Shown here: positions 33,337 through 41,820 of the stretch, one piece after another
Layout: each line of letters starts with the position of its first letter
How positions within the stretch are numbered: position 1 is the stretch's first letter
NCBI GenBank assembly: GCA_026706075.1
Contig: JAPOZM010000084.1
Span: 1-42,303, forward strand
Source: Gemmatimonadaceae bacterium
GTDB lineage: Bacteria > Latescibacterota > UBA2968 > UBA8231
Direction: 5' to 3'
DNA: 42,303 nt
Program-made: the position numbers and the translations under genes
The notes under the pieces: model-generated
The model's input: only the letters and a program-made list of their open reading frames with translations
Told to the model about the DNA's origin: nothing
The model's database searches: none

Positions 33337-34134
33337 TCAACAAACCCGCAGCCCCGGCGCGTCCCCCTTGGCGCGGCCGATGCTGGCCAGGGTCGAAACC
33401 AGAGTCATCACGCCGCTGACGCCCTTCATCGGGTTCTCGCGGCGGATGGAGATCTCTACGCCGCCGCCCCGCGCCTCCACCTCGATGATGGAGGCCTCCA
33501 GAGCCGGGTCGGCGATCAGCACCGAGCGGGTGCGGTCGAAGCCGATGCCGGCCAGGGCCACGGCGGCGTGGGAGTTGACGTTGCGGGGGAAGAGGGGGCA
33601 GATCTCCCGGGCGGTGCCGTCGAAGAGGGTGGTCTCGGCGGTGATCGCCTCGGGGTCGATCCCTGGCGCGTTGGAGAAGTCGAGGCTGCGCACCGGCTTC
33701 TTCATGACCATGCCGACCTCGTCCCAGGTCTCGCGGCCTTCCTCGAGCGCGTCGAGGCCGACGACGGCACCGTGGGGGACGAAGAGGCGGGTGCCCGCCG
33801 TCCGCGCCGTCTCCAGGAGGCCGGCCTTCAGCCCGGCGTCGGCGAAGGCGGTCAGGGAGAGGGGCATGTAGTCGGCGGCCTCGAGGAAGGCCCGGCCGTG
33901 GTCGCGGGTGATGTCGGGGTGGGCGACCTCGACGACGAGATCGGGGTTGCGACCGGCGAAGGCGCCCAGGTCCTCGAGGAGGTGCTCCGCCGGCAGCGCA
34001 GAGACCCGGCCGGGGCTGCGGTTGTGGACGAAGGCGATGTCGAGGCCCAGCTCCGGGCGCGTGGTGATCTGCTCGTACACATAGGATCCGATGTAGCCGT
34101 AGCCGACGAGGCCGATGCGGGGGCGGTCGCTCAC
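33337..34134 (-). CDS. L-aspartate dehydrogenase-like oxidoreductase
   Basis: 265 residues, NAD(P)-dependent amino-acid dehydrogenase of the NadX/DUF108 family. Rossmann motif IGLVGYGYIGSYV at the N-terminus, central VPHGAVVGLDALEEG, and the family block NVNSHAAVALAGIGFDRTRS with the conserved Asn and His region. Start is a GTG at 34134, overlapping the stop of the adenosine-deaminase-like gene (GTGA). NadX makes iminoaspartate for NAD synthesis, but no other nad gene is here, so a catabolic or unusual amine substrate is equally possible. Confidence 0.88.
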   Translation of the reverse strand: MSDRPRIGLVGYGYIGSYVYEQITTRPELGLDIAFVHNRSPGRVSALPAEHLLEDLGAFAGRNPDLVVEVAHPDITRDHGRAFLEAADYMPLSLTAFADAGLKAGLLETARTAGTRLFVPHGAVVGLDALEEGRETWDEVGMVMKKPVRSLDFSNAPGIDPEAITAETTLFDGTAREICPLFPRNVNSHAAVALAGIGFDRTRSVLIADPALEASIIEVEARGGGVEISIRRENPMKGVSGVMTLVSTLASIGRAKGDAPGLRVC

Positions 34135-35486
34135 GGGGGGTCTCCTTTGCGAAGGCGGTGCTGCAGGGGGTCGCCGAGGCGCGCGGCGAGAGCCTCGTCC
34201 GAAAGGTGGGTGGTCGCGGCGACCCAGTCGACCTCGGCGGCCAGGGGAGACTCGAAGATGCCGGGATCGTCGGCGCCGATGACGACGTCCACGCCCGAGT
34301 CGAGGAAGCGGTGCACGGGGTGCAGCTCCGGGCGGGGGACGCTGCCGAGGCGCAGGTTCGAGCTGGGGCACGACTCGACGACCGCGCCGAGGCGGGTCAA
34401 CTCGCCGAGGACGAACTCCTGGCGCCGGCGCACCTGCTCCAGGCGGCGGTCGTCGTAGGGCCTCCGGCAGAGAGCCTGGCGGTCCCGCCCTCGGAGGCTC
34501 TCGCGCTCCGCCTCCAGGGCGGCTGGCGACACCTCCACGCCGGCGTCCTCCAGGCCCCGGCGGTGGCGCAGGTCCCAGGCGATCTGGTCGAGCCGCTCGG
34601 CCACCGGCTCCCGCAGGTGGGAGCCGCCGCGGCGCTGCACCGAGACCTCCGGGTCCAGGCCGAGGGCGATGCAGTGGCCCAGCCGACGCGAGCCGAGCTC
34701 GGCCGCCTCGTGGCACCAGCGCACGGCGCTCTCGAGGGACTTGTCGAAGTAGATCTCGCCCACGTGGTAGAGGACCTCGAGGGCGGCCTGCGGATCGGTG
34801 TCGTTGTCCGCCCGGAGCCGCCGGAAGAGGCCGCGCACGCCCTTTGGGGGAAAGCCCTCCTCCACGTTGCAGAAGTCGACGCCGGCCACGACCTCGGCCA
34901 GCTCCGGCCGGTCGGCCATCATGCGGCGCAGCAGGTCGTACGCCGGCAGGGGCGAGGAGCGCGGAAGGGAGGGCACGTAGCGGGGCTCGAAGCCGCCGCC
35001 CCGCATCTGGCGGGTGACCTCGGCGTTGGTCCGGTGGAACTCGACGAAGCCGGGCAGGTCGCTTGTCCGGCCGTAGTGGGCCCGCATCTCCACGTAGCGG
35101 ACGCCGCGGCTGCGGTGGTGGTCGAGGGCGCGGCCCATGACTTCCCGGCCGCCGCAGGGCACGTGCCTCATGTAGTGGCGGCCGATGCAGATCAGCAGGC
35201 CGAACTTGGCCGAGAACCGGGCGAAGTCGGGGCCGTCCTCTTCGGTGAAGACGAAGTGCCGGCGCAGCTCCTCCACGGCGGCGGGGTCACCCCGGGCGGC
35301 CCGGCGGAACATCGCCGCCGGGTCGGGTCGGCGGCCGTAGGCGGCCTCGAAGGCCTCCACGAATGAGCTCCAGTCGATGTCGCCGGCGCGGCCGCCGGCC
35401 ATCTCGATCAGGTCTTCCACCGAGAGGCAGCCGCCGGCGTGGACGTGCAGCTCGCAGCGCTTGAGGGGGGCCAGGGGGTCGGGCAT
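34131..35486 (-). CDS. Adenosine deaminase family protein
   Basis: 451 residues, longer than the ~340 of classical adenosine deaminase. TIM-barrel metal-dependent deaminase. Zinc ligands and catalytic residues visible: His14 and His16 in CELHVHAGGCLS, YHVGE (equivalent of HAGE, catalytic Glu), LGHCIAL, the marker SCPSSNLRLG, and GADDPGIF with the paired Asp. The extra length is an insert of about 100 residues between LGHCIAL and SCPSSN, rich in Arg and Glu. Overlaps the aspartate-dehydrogenase-like gene by four bases. The substrate may be adenosine, another purine or a related amine; the insert argues against assuming adenosine. Confidence 0.88.
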   Translation of the reverse strand: MPDPLAPLKRCELHVHAGGCLSVEDLIEMAGGRAGDIDWSSFVEAFEAAYGRRPDPAAMFRRAARGDPAAVEELRRHFVFTEEDGPDFARFSAKFGLLICIGRHYMRHVPCGGREVMGRALDHHRSRGVRYVEMRAHYGRTSDLPGFVEFHRTNAEVTRQMRGGGFEPRYVPSLPRSSPLPAYDLLRRMMADRPELAEVVAGVDFCNVEEGFPPKGVRGLFRRLRADNDTDPQAALEVLYHVGEIYFDKSLESAVRWCHEAAELGSRRLGHCIALGLDPEVSVQRRGGSHLREPVAERLDQIAWDLRHRRGLEDAGVEVSPAALEAERESLRGRDRQALCRRPYDDRRLEQVRRRQEFVLGELTRLGAVVESCPSSNLRLGSVPRPELHPVHRFLDSGVDVVIGADDPGIFESPLAAEVDWVAATTHLSDEALAARLGDPLQHRLRKGDPP

Positions 35487-35493
35487 GTTCGGG

Positions 35494-35522
35494 AAGATAG
35501 GCCGCCGCCCCGGCCGGGTCAG
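35494..35522 (-). promoter_or_regulatory. Promoter for the deaminase gene, possibly leaderless
   Basis: Minus strand: -35 CTGACC (35522-35517), 17-base spacer, -10 TATCTT (35499-35494), then only 7 bases to the ATG at 35486. Expected transcription start coincides with the start codon, so the mRNA would be leaderless or nearly so, and no ribosome-binding site is seen. The same TATCTT-to-ATG arrangement occurs at 38364-38402. Confidence 0.4.
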
Positions 35523-35562
35523 CGCTGGAGCCGCGGGGCTGGAGGGGATACCTTCAGGGCCC

Positions 35563-36573
35563 ATGGAATACCGACGCATGGGCCGTTCCGGCCTCAAGGT
35601 CTCCGAGATCTGCCTGGGCACCATGACCTTCGGCCACGGCGCCGACGAGGAGGAGTCGCGCCGCATCGTCGACCTGGCGATCGATCGGGGCGTGAACTTC
35701 TTCGACACGGCCAACACCTACGCCGGGAGCATCTCGGAGCAGTACCTCGGCCGCGCCCTGGAGGGCCGCCGGCGCGACCACGTGATCGCCACCAAGTTCT
35801 TCAACCCCATGGGGCCAGGCCCCAACGACTCGGGCATGTCCCGGGTGCACGTCATCAACGCCCTGGAGGACAGCCTGCGGCGGCTGCGCACCGACTACGT
35901 CGACCTCTACTACATCCACCACGTGGACGTGCAGACGCCGATGGAGGAGATGGTGCGGGCCCTGGACGACCTCGTCCGCCAGGGCAAGGTGCGCTACACG
36001 GCGTGCAGCAACTACCCGGCCTGGCGGCTCATGGAGTGCCTGTGGATCAGCGACCACAACCGCTGGTCCCGCTTCGAGTGCTACCAGCCCCAGTACAGCC
36101 TGGTGGTCCGCGACATCGAGCAGGAGTTGATCCCCCTGTGCCTGCACAAGGGGCTCGGCGTCGTCGTCTGGTCGCCCCTGGGGGGCGGCTTCCTCACCGG
36201 CAAGTACCGCCCCGGCGAGCGGCTCGCCTCCGGCACCCGGTCGGAGGAGGGCTGGGCCTACCCGGCCAGCTACTTCGCCGCCAGCGCCGACCGCACCCTG
36301 GAGACGCTGCTGGAGGTGGCCGCGGAGCTGGAGCGCACGCCGGTGGAGGTGGCCGTGCGCTGGGTGCTGGAGCAGCCGGCGATCACCTCGGCGATCTGCG
36401 GCGCCCGCAGCCCCGCGCAGCTCGGCGACACCCTCGCCGCCGCCGGCTGGCGCCTGCCCGACGAGGCGCGGGCCCGGCTGGAAGAGGTGTCGCGGCTGCC
36501 CCACCGCTACCCGGAGTCGATGCAGTCGGGGATGCGCGAGCGCCGCGACTCGGCGGTGCGCATGCCGGGGTAG
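35563..36573 (+). CDS. Aldo/keto reductase
   Basis: 336 residues, NADPH-dependent (alpha/beta)8-barrel reductase. Catalytic tetrad visible: Asp48 and Tyr53 in FFDTANTYAGS, Lys78 in IATKFF, and His119 in YYIHHVD. Conserved cofactor-site segments include FECYQPQYSLV and VVWSPLGGGFLTGKYRPG. ATG at 35563 gives the family-typical MEYRRMGRSGLKVSEICLG. It is divergent from the deaminase gene across 76 bases. Substrate unknown; this subgroup often acts on sugars or ketones. Cytoplasmic, no odd features. Confidence 0.93.
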   Translation: MEYRRMGRSGLKVSEICLGTMTFGHGADEEESRRIVDLAIDRGVNFFDTANTYAGSISEQYLGRALEGRRRDHVIATKFFNPMGPGPNDSGMSRVHVINALEDSLRRLRTDYVDLYYIHHVDVQTPMEEMVRALDDLVRQGKVRYTACSNYPAWRLMECLWISDHNRWSRFECYQPQYSLVVRDIEQELIPLCLHKGLGVVVWSPLGGGFLTGKYRPGERLASGTRSEEGWAYPASYFAASADRTLETLLEVAAELERTPVEVAVRWVLEQPAITSAICGARSPAQLGDTLAAAGWRLPDEARARLEEVSRLPHRYPESMQSGMRERRDSAVRMPG

Positions 36574-36615
36574 ACCTCGCCCCGTCGCCCACAGCAGTCC
36601 TCGCTGCTCCGGACA

Positions 36616-36634
36616 GGCGGCAACTCAGGCCGCC
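36616..36634. terminator. Stem-loop between convergent genes
   Basis: GGCGGC (36616-36621), 7-base loop AACTCAG, GCCGCC (36629-36634). It lies in the 77-base gap between the convergent aldo/keto reductase and beta-propeller genes. A second, weaker pair AGCAG/CTGCT precedes it. No T-run on either strand, so function as a bidirectional terminator is inference. Confidence 0.4.
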
Positions 36635-36650
36635 GCGTATCTGACTCAGG

Positions 36651-37415
36651 TCAGCCGGATCCCCTGACGACCCGGCAGATGCGGGCCGTGTTGTCCTCGC
36701 AGTACCACAGGTCGCCGTCGACGATCGTCATGCCGTGGCTCACGGGCGCGTCGGCGGGCAGCACCAGGATCTCCACGCATTCCCCCGAGACCGTGTCGTA
36801 GCGGTACACGCAGTTGAGGGTGGTGTCGTTGCACCACACCGTCCGCCGCGCGGGATCGGCCCAGGCCAGGCCGTGGGGACGGTTGCCGAAGACCAGGGGG
36901 AACCACGAGCAGCCGGCGATCATGGGACGGCCGTCGGCGTCCAGCTGAAGGTCGAGGCGGAAGATCTTCCGGGCCGGGGGCGAGGCCGCCCACAAGTGGC
37001 CGCCGTCCCACTCGAGGCCGTGGAAGCCGGTGTGCTGGCCGGTGACCGGCTCCTTGGAGAAGCCGACGATGCCGGTGCCCACGCCGCGGTGGTCGACGGA
37101 GTAGACGTCGCCGCGGGCGTCGATCACGGTCAGGTCGGGGGCGTGGGTGCCCGACATGACGGTGATGCCCTCGCCCTGCCAGGGCATGACGGTGACGCCG
37201 CTGGGGCCGGTGGAGCCGGCGGCGAACTCGCTCTGCCGGCGTGCGCCCCGCGGGTCCTCCACCGTGATCAGGGCGCCGTCGCGCTGGTCGGCCGCCAGCA
37301 GCCGGTCGGTGGCGGCGTCGTACTGCAGGCCGTTCGGCTTGGCCGCCTCCTTCTCCAGGGTGAAGAGCACCTCCACCGAGGCCCGCCGCACCGGCACGTA
37401 GGAAGGGGCCGGCAT
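36651..37415 (-). CDS. SMP-30/NHL-like beta-propeller protein
   Basis: 254 residues with repeated beta-propeller blades: NGLQYDAATDRLLAADQRDG, GFHGLEWDGGHLWAASPP, NRPHGLAWADPARRTVWCND and VSHGMTIVDGDLWYCEDNTA. The pattern (GL-W-D--LW) resembles SMP-30/gluconolactonase-like or NHL proteins, which act as lactonases or binding scaffolds. No signal peptide. ATG at 37415 overlaps the stop of the TIM-barrel gene (TGATG), so it is the second gene of a two-gene operon. A lactonase acting with a sugar isomerase is a plausible reading, not shown. Confidence 0.82.
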   Translation of the reverse strand: MPAPSYVPVRRASVEVLFTLEKEAAKPNGLQYDAATDRLLAADQRDGALITVEDPRGARRQSEFAAGSTGPSGVTVMPWQGEGITVMSGTHAPDLTVIDARGDVYSVDHRGVGTGIVGFSKEPVTGQHTGFHGLEWDGGHLWAASPPARKIFRLDLQLDADGRPMIAGCSWFPLVFGNRPHGLAWADPARRTVWCNDTTLNCVYRYDTVSGECVEILVLPADAPVSHGMTIVDGDLWYCEDNTARICRVVRGSG

Positions 37416-38278
37416 CAGTGGATCTCCACGCCGGCCTGCGCCGCGATGCGGTGGGCGTTGGCCGCGGCGAGGGGATACATCTCATCCGGCAGGTGCTCGA
37501 GCAGCATGTAACCCTCGGGGTGGATCCCCTGCCAGCGCTGCAGCAGGTACCCGAGGTCCAGGTCGCCCTCGCCCGGGACCTCCTCGTCGACGTGGCTGAC
37601 GAAGCCGCCGCGCACGGCCGCGTCCTTGAGGTGGCCGCACCCGGCGATGGGCCCCATGTGCTCGAAGATGCGGTCGAGGCGGGGACGGGAGTCGTAGACC
37701 TGGTGCACGGCCTGGAAGTGGTTGACGCAGTCCATGACCACCCGCAGGCGCTCGGAGCCGACCTCGGCGAGGAGGGAGGCGTTGGTCTCGGGCGAGTCCA
37801 TGATCGTCAGCAGGTGGGTCTCGACGACCATGGTGACGCCCTCGGCCTCGGCCCTGGCGGCGATCCGCCGCAGCGACACCAGCAGGCGGTCCCGGCAATC
37901 GGGATGGTGGTTCTCCGGGCCGGGGGCGTAGGAACCGGCCGGGTTGAGGCTGCCCGTGCGGATCAGGCAGAAGTGGGCGCCGAGGGCCGCCGAGACCTCG
38001 ATGCCGCGGCCGATCGTGTCGAGGAGACCCGCGCGCACCGACTGGTCGTGATCGAAGAGGCACTCGCCGTAGCCGATGCCGAACTGCACCAGGTCCATGC
38101 CGGCTTCCTCGAAGACGGAGCGCGCCCTGGCGCACTGGTCGGGCGTGACCTCGCCGAGGATCTGCCCGCTGGCGTGGCTGCCGGCCCCGGTCAGTCCCAG
38201 GCCGCCGATGGCGGAGAGATGTGCGGGCGTGATATCGCGGAAATCGGCGGGCAGCAGGCCCACCACTCCGAGTCGCAT
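37415..38278 (-). CDS. Sugar phosphate isomerase/epimerase-like TIM barrel
   Basis: 287 residues of the AP-endonuclease-2 (xylose-isomerase-like) superfamily. Metal-site residues are in VVETHLLT (Glu), VVMDCVNHF (Asp), GCGHLKD (His) and LLEHLPDE (Glu), the usual four positions. No signal peptide. ATG at 38278 (MRLGVVGLLPADFRD); the longer frame toward 39136 is only the antisense of the membrane-protein gene. Operon with the beta-propeller gene. Substrate unknown. It lies divergent from the membrane-protein/GMC/Gfo-Idh-MocA operon, so both sides may handle one sugar pathway. Confidence 0.9.
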   Translation of the reverse strand: MRLGVVGLLPADFRDITPAHLSAIGGLGLTGAGSHASGQILGEVTPDQCARARSVFEEAGMDLVQFGIGYGECLFDHDQSVRAGLLDTIGRGIEVSAALGAHFCLIRTGSLNPAGSYAPGPENHHPDCRDRLLVSLRRIAARAEAEGVTMVVETHLLTIMDSPETNASLLAEVGSERLRVVMDCVNHFQAVHQVYDSRPRLDRIFEHMGPIAGCGHLKDAAVRGGFVSHVDEEVPGEGDLDLGYLLQRWQGIHPEGYMLLEHLPDEMYPLAAANAHRIAAQAGVEIH

Positions 38279-38321
38279 GTCGAGGGCTCCAGGATCGCGG
38301 GAAGGGGCGGGAAAGGGTGCA

Positions 38322-38350
38322 ATTCTACGACCCGCCCTGGCGGCGGCCAA
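38322..38350 (-). promoter_or_regulatory. Promoter for the isomerase/beta-propeller operon
   Basis: Minus strand: -35 TTGGCC (38350-38345), 17-base spacer, -10 TAGAAT (38327-38322). Good -10 and spacing; the leader to the ATG at 38278 would be about 37 bases. Confidence 0.5.
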
Positions 38351-38363
38351 AGGGAGCGCCAGC

Positions 38364-38393
38364 TTGGCGGGCCGGCGGCGGGGCCGGTATCTT
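38364..38393 (+). promoter_or_regulatory. Promoter for the membrane-protein/GMC operon, possibly leaderless
   Basis: -35 TTGGCG (38364-38369), 18-base spacer, -10 TATCTT (38388-38393), then 8 bases to the ATG at 38402. Transcription would start at or one to two bases before the start codon. No ribosome-binding site is visible. Compare 35494-35522. Confidence 0.4.
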
Positions 38394-38401
38394 TGCCGCC
38401 C

Positions 38402-39214
38402 ATGCCGGTCGCCCTCCAGCTTCTCGTGACCGTCGTCTCCGGGCTCTACACCAGTCTGTGGGGCGCCTTCAAGGACTCCCCCTACGAGGGCTGGAAGCCG
38501 CGGACCTTCCCGCGCAGCATCTGGTTCCACCTCGCCCTCTTCGCCCTCCTCTGCCTGGTGCCCCCGTGGCGCGCCCGCCTCGGCGATCTGACCCTCTTCC
38601 AGCTGTTCTTCCTCGTCATGGGGCTCGAGCGGTTCCTGGCCGAGATCTACAAGGGCTTCTTCCGCACCGAGGACCAGCAGAAGTACTTCGTCCCATCGCG
38701 CATCACCTTCTTCGGCCGTCACGTGGGCAGCGACGCGGCGCGCTACGCCGCGGGCACGGCGATCGTCGCCGCCGTCTTCGCCGTCCTCTGGATCGACCTG
38801 CCGGTGGAGCGGTTCTGGATGTTCGTGGTCACCGCCTACGGCACCGGCCTGCTCGTCTCCCTCGGGGGCGCCTACAAGGACGCTCCCTTCGAGGGCTTCA
38901 GGCCCCTGAAGTTCCAGCGCTCGGGGCTGGTGCTGGCCGTGCTCAGCCCCCTCTTCTGGTTCGCAGATCCCGGGGGGCCGGCGGTGGGCCTGGGGTTCCT
39001 GATCTACATGAACGGCGGCCTCGAGCGCTTCGCCGTCGAGTACTACAAGACCTACGTGCAGCGCAACATGTCCGGGAAGTTCCGGCCCGACCTGCCGCGC
39101 CGCGAGCCCGAGCTGCGGATGCGGGAGCGCTTCCACTACGCGGCCCTGGCCATCATCGCCGCCCTGGCGGCCCTCTACGTCGTCGAGGCGGTCCTCCCCG
39201 GCGCGGGGGGGTGA
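38402..39214 (+). CDS. Internally duplicated integral membrane protein of unknown family
   Basis: 270 residues, several hydrophobic helices (around 40-56, 64-78, 117-132, 138-155, 175-190, 195-205 and 247-265). It consists of two homologous halves offset by about 132-134 residues: SLWGAFKDSPYEGWKPRTF (18-36) matches SLGGAYKDAPFEGFRPLKF (152-170), and GLERFLAEIYK (74-84) matches GLERFAVEYYK (206-216). I do not recognise the family. The stop overlaps the GMC oxidoreductase start (TGATG), so it is probably a membrane partner of that enzyme. ATG start immediately after a -10-like TATCTT, without a ribosome-binding site. Confidence 0.85.
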   Translation: MPVALQLLVTVVSGLYTSLWGAFKDSPYEGWKPRTFPRSIWFHLALFALLCLVPPWRARLGDLTLFQLFFLVMGLERFLAEIYKGFFRTEDQQKYFVPSRITFFGRHVGSDAARYAAGTAIVAAVFAVLWIDLPVERFWMFVVTAYGTGLLVSLGGAYKDAPFEGFRPLKFQRSGLVLAVLSPLFWFADPGGPAVGLGFLIYMNGGLERFAVEYYKTYVQRNMSGKFRPDLPRREPELRMRERFHYAALAIIAALAALYVVEAVLPGAGG

Positions 39215-40716
39215 TGGCCTGGGACGCCGTCGTCATCGGTTCCGGTTTCGGCGGCGCCTTCAGCGCCTTGGCCCTGACCGAGGCGGGGCTGCGGGTGCTG
39301 CTCCTCGAGCGCGGCCGGCCGGTGCGCCGCGACGACGGCGACTGGGACCCGCGGCAGGTGCTGATCGGCGACCGCTACCGCAGCGCGTCCCCGGTGCAGG
39401 TGCGGCAGTACGGCGCCCGGCGCCACGCGGTACTGCGGCCGATGGAGATGCTGGGCGGCCACTCCGTGGTCTACGGCGGCGCCTCCCTGCGCCTGCGCGA
39501 AGCCGACCTCGACCGCTGGCCCCTCTCCTACGGGGAGCTGGAGCCCCACTACACCCGGGCCGAGGCGCTCCTCGACGTGCACGGCCAGGCCGGCGCCGAC
39601 CCCTGCGAGCCCCCGAGGTCGGCGGCCTATCCGCGGGCGCCGGTGCCGTTCACGGAACCCGCCCAGCGGCTGCGCGACGCCGCCGGGCGCCTCGGGTGGC
39701 GGCCCTTTCCCATCCCCCTGGCCCTCAACTTCAGCGACGACGCCCGACCCCGCTGCATCCTGTGCAACACCTGCGACGGCTTCCCCTGCAGGATCGAGGC
39801 GAAGAACGACCTGGCGGTGACCGTGCTGCGCCTGGCGGCGGAGCTGGGGCTGGAGATCCGCGCCGGCGCGGCGGCCCTTCGCCTGCGCCTGGAGGGGGGG
39901 AGGGCCGCCTCGGTGGAATGCGTCGACGTCGAGAGCGGCGAAGGACATGAGTTCGAGGCGGACCGGTTCGTCCTGGCCGCCGGCGCCCTGCACTCACCGG
40001 CGCTGCTGCTGCGCTCCGGTCTCGGTGACGGCGGCAGCCCCGGCGGCCGCTGGATCGGACGGCGGCTGATGCGGCACTGCAACGCCGTGGTGGCCGGTCT
40101 CTTCCGCGCCCCCACGAACCCCCGCCAGGTCTTCCACAAGCAGCTCTGCTTCACCGAGTTCTACGACGACCTGCGGGCCGAGCTGGGCACCGCCACGGGC
40201 ACGGTGCAGGACATCTACACCCCCGCGGCGGCGGTGATCCGCCACCACGCGCCCCCGGGCCTGAAGAGGCTCGCCGGCTGGATGTCGGGCTACATGCAGA
40301 ACCTGCTCTGCGTCGCCGAGGACGACCCCCGGCCGGAGAACCGTGTATCCCTCTCCGACGAGGAGGACCGCTTCGGCGCGCGGGTGCCGCACGTCGACCA
40401 CGAGTACAGCGCCGCCGACCTGCGGCGGCGGGATCACCTCGTCGCCCGGGCGCGACAGCTGCTGCGGACGGCCGGGGCCTGGACCACCCGGGTCTACGAG
40501 ATCGACACCTTCTCCCACGGCGTCGGCTCCGTGGGCATGGCCGCCTCCCCCGAAGAGGGCGCCCTGGACCCCCGGTGCCGGCTGTGGGGGGTGGACAACC
40601 TGTGGGTGGTGGACGGCTCCTGCTTTCCCGCCAGCGGCGGCGTCAACCCCAGCCTGACGATCGCCGCCAACGCCCTGCGGGTGGCGCCGGCCATCGCCGG
40701 GGGGGAGCGGGGATGA
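39214..40716 (+). CDS. GMC-type FAD oxidoreductase with cysteine cluster
   Basis: 500 residues. FAD-binding GSGFGG at 9-14, further GMC features EMLGGHSVVYGGASLRLR, and the C-terminal VDGSCFPASGGVNPSLTIAA. The catalytic pair is His435 (SHGVGSVGM) and Asn478 (GGVNPSLT). Cysteines 181, 184, 187 and 192 (CILCNTCDGFPC) form a cluster-like motif, as in FAD-dependent sugar dehydrogenases that carry an iron-sulfur cluster; this is a pattern match only. No Tat or Sec signal at the N-terminus, so it is cytoplasmic or attached through the membrane protein upstream. It starts one base inside that gene and overlaps the next by four bases. Likely a sugar or alcohol dehydrogenase; substrate unknown. Confidence 0.9.
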   Translation: MAWDAVVIGSGFGGAFSALALTEAGLRVLLLERGRPVRRDDGDWDPRQVLIGDRYRSASPVQVRQYGARRHAVLRPMEMLGGHSVVYGGASLRLREADLDRWPLSYGELEPHYTRAEALLDVHGQAGADPCEPPRSAAYPRAPVPFTEPAQRLRDAAGRLGWRPFPIPLALNFSDDARPRCILCNTCDGFPCRIEAKNDLAVTVLRLAAELGLEIRAGAAALRLRLEGGRAASVECVDVESGEGHEFEADRFVLAAGALHSPALLLRSGLGDGGSPGGRWIGRRLMRHCNAVVAGLFRAPTNPRQVFHKQLCFTEFYDDLRAELGTATGTVQDIYTPAAAVIRHHAPPGLKRLAGWMSGYMQNLLCVAEDDPRPENRVSLSDEEDRFGARVPHVDHEYSAADLRRRDHLVARARQLLRTAGAWTTRVYEIDTFSHGVGSVGMAASPEEGALDPRCRLWGVDNLWVVDGSCFPASGGVNPSLTIAANALRVAPAIAGGERG

Positions 40717-41687
40717 AGCGGGTCGGCCTCTCCGGGTGCGGCGGCATCGGCCGCCTGCACGCCCGCAACCTGGCGGAGCGGGGGGTGGAGCTGCGCTTCC
40801 ACAACCGCACCCGCGAGAAGGCCGAGGCCTTCGCCCGCGAGTTCGGAGGCCGCGTCTGCGGCGGCTTCAGCGAGCTGTTGGAGGCCAGCGATGGCGTGGT
40901 GATCGCCACGCCGCCGGATGTGCACGCGGAGCAGACCCTGCAGGCCCTGGCCGCCGGCACCCCGGCCCTGGTGGAGAAGCCGCTCTGCGCAACCCCCGCG
41001 GACCTCCTGCGCATCGAGGAGGCGGCTGCCGCGGCGCCCGGCGGCGCCTTCGTCATGGTCGCCGAGAACTACTACTACAAGCCCTCCCAGATCCTGATGC
41101 GGGAGATCGTCGCCTGGGACGGCGTCGGCGCCGTCCGGTCCATGCGGGTGAAGAAGCTGACCGGGCAGGAGTCCGAGGGCTGGAAGGCCGGGCACGGCGC
41201 CCTGTTGGAGGGCGGCATCCACTTCGTGGCCCTCGTCGCCGACCTCGCCGACGCGGCCCTGGCGCGCCGCCAGGAGCCGGCCCCGGTGAGCGCCCCCCTC
41301 CAGGTGGAGGCCGGGTTCCCGACCCTGCGGAAGGGCTCCCCCGAGCGGCGCTGCCGCCTCAGCCTGACCTGGGACGGCGGCCTCGAGGCGCACCTGCTCT
41401 ACGCCTGGGACCTGCCGACCCTGGCCCGGGGGGTCTTCCAGCACTCCCGCGTCGACGGGGTCGAGGGCCGCATCCTCTTCGAGAGCAACGGTCTCTACCT
41501 CCACGTGCGCGGCCCCGGGCGCAAGGGTCTCAGCTTCCCCGGCTTCGCCGACCTCATGGGGTACGGGCGCATGACCGACGACTTCCTCCTCTGCCTCTCC
41601 TCCCGCGAGGCGTCGCCGTACTCCAGCCTCGCCCGCGCCCGCCGCGACCTCGACATCGTCCATCGCGCCTACGAGCACCTGGCCTGA
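40713..41687 (+). CDS. Gfo/Idh/MocA family oxidoreductase
   Basis: 324 residues, NAD(P)-dependent sugar oxidoreductase fold. N-terminal GLSGCGGIGRLHARNL Rossmann motif, VVIATPPDVHAEQTLQAL, the family motif LVEKPL, and the active-site region LLEGGIHFVALVADL with the conserved His. ATG at 40713 overlaps the GMC stop (ATGA). It is the third gene of the membrane-protein/GMC operon. Dehydrogenase or isomerising redox role on a sugar-like substrate is likely; the exact one is not visible. Confidence 0.92.
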   Translation: MKRVGLSGCGGIGRLHARNLAERGVELRFHNRTREKAEAFAREFGGRVCGGFSELLEASDGVVIATPPDVHAEQTLQALAAGTPALVEKPLCATPADLLRIEEAAAAAPGGAFVMVAENYYYKPSQILMREIVAWDGVGAVRSMRVKKLTGQESEGWKAGHGALLEGGIHFVALVADLADAALARRQEPAPVSAPLQVEAGFPTLRKGSPERRCRLSLTWDGGLEAHLLYAWDLPTLARGVFQHSRVDGVEGRILFESNGLYLHVRGPGRKGLSFPGFADLMGYGRMTDDFLLCLSSREASPYSSLARARRDLDIVHRAYEHLA

Positions 41688-41820
41688 GTCTCTCCTGGAG
41701 CGGGAGGGGCGCCGCGGCCGGGGAGCTCGCCGGTCCGGGCGCCGTCGGGGGTGACCAGGGGGTAGCAGACGACGCTGCCCCGGGGGCGGACCGTGCAGCC
41801 CCGCCACCTGCGGCGAGGTT

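Noticed and set aside
41688..41820. Small minus-strand reading frame ending near 41669 (with CTVRPRGSVVCYPLV)
   Set aside because: Tempting because of two cysteines beside a Zur-type box, but it has no ribosome-binding site, reads through the operator, and shows no family resemblance; treated as chance.
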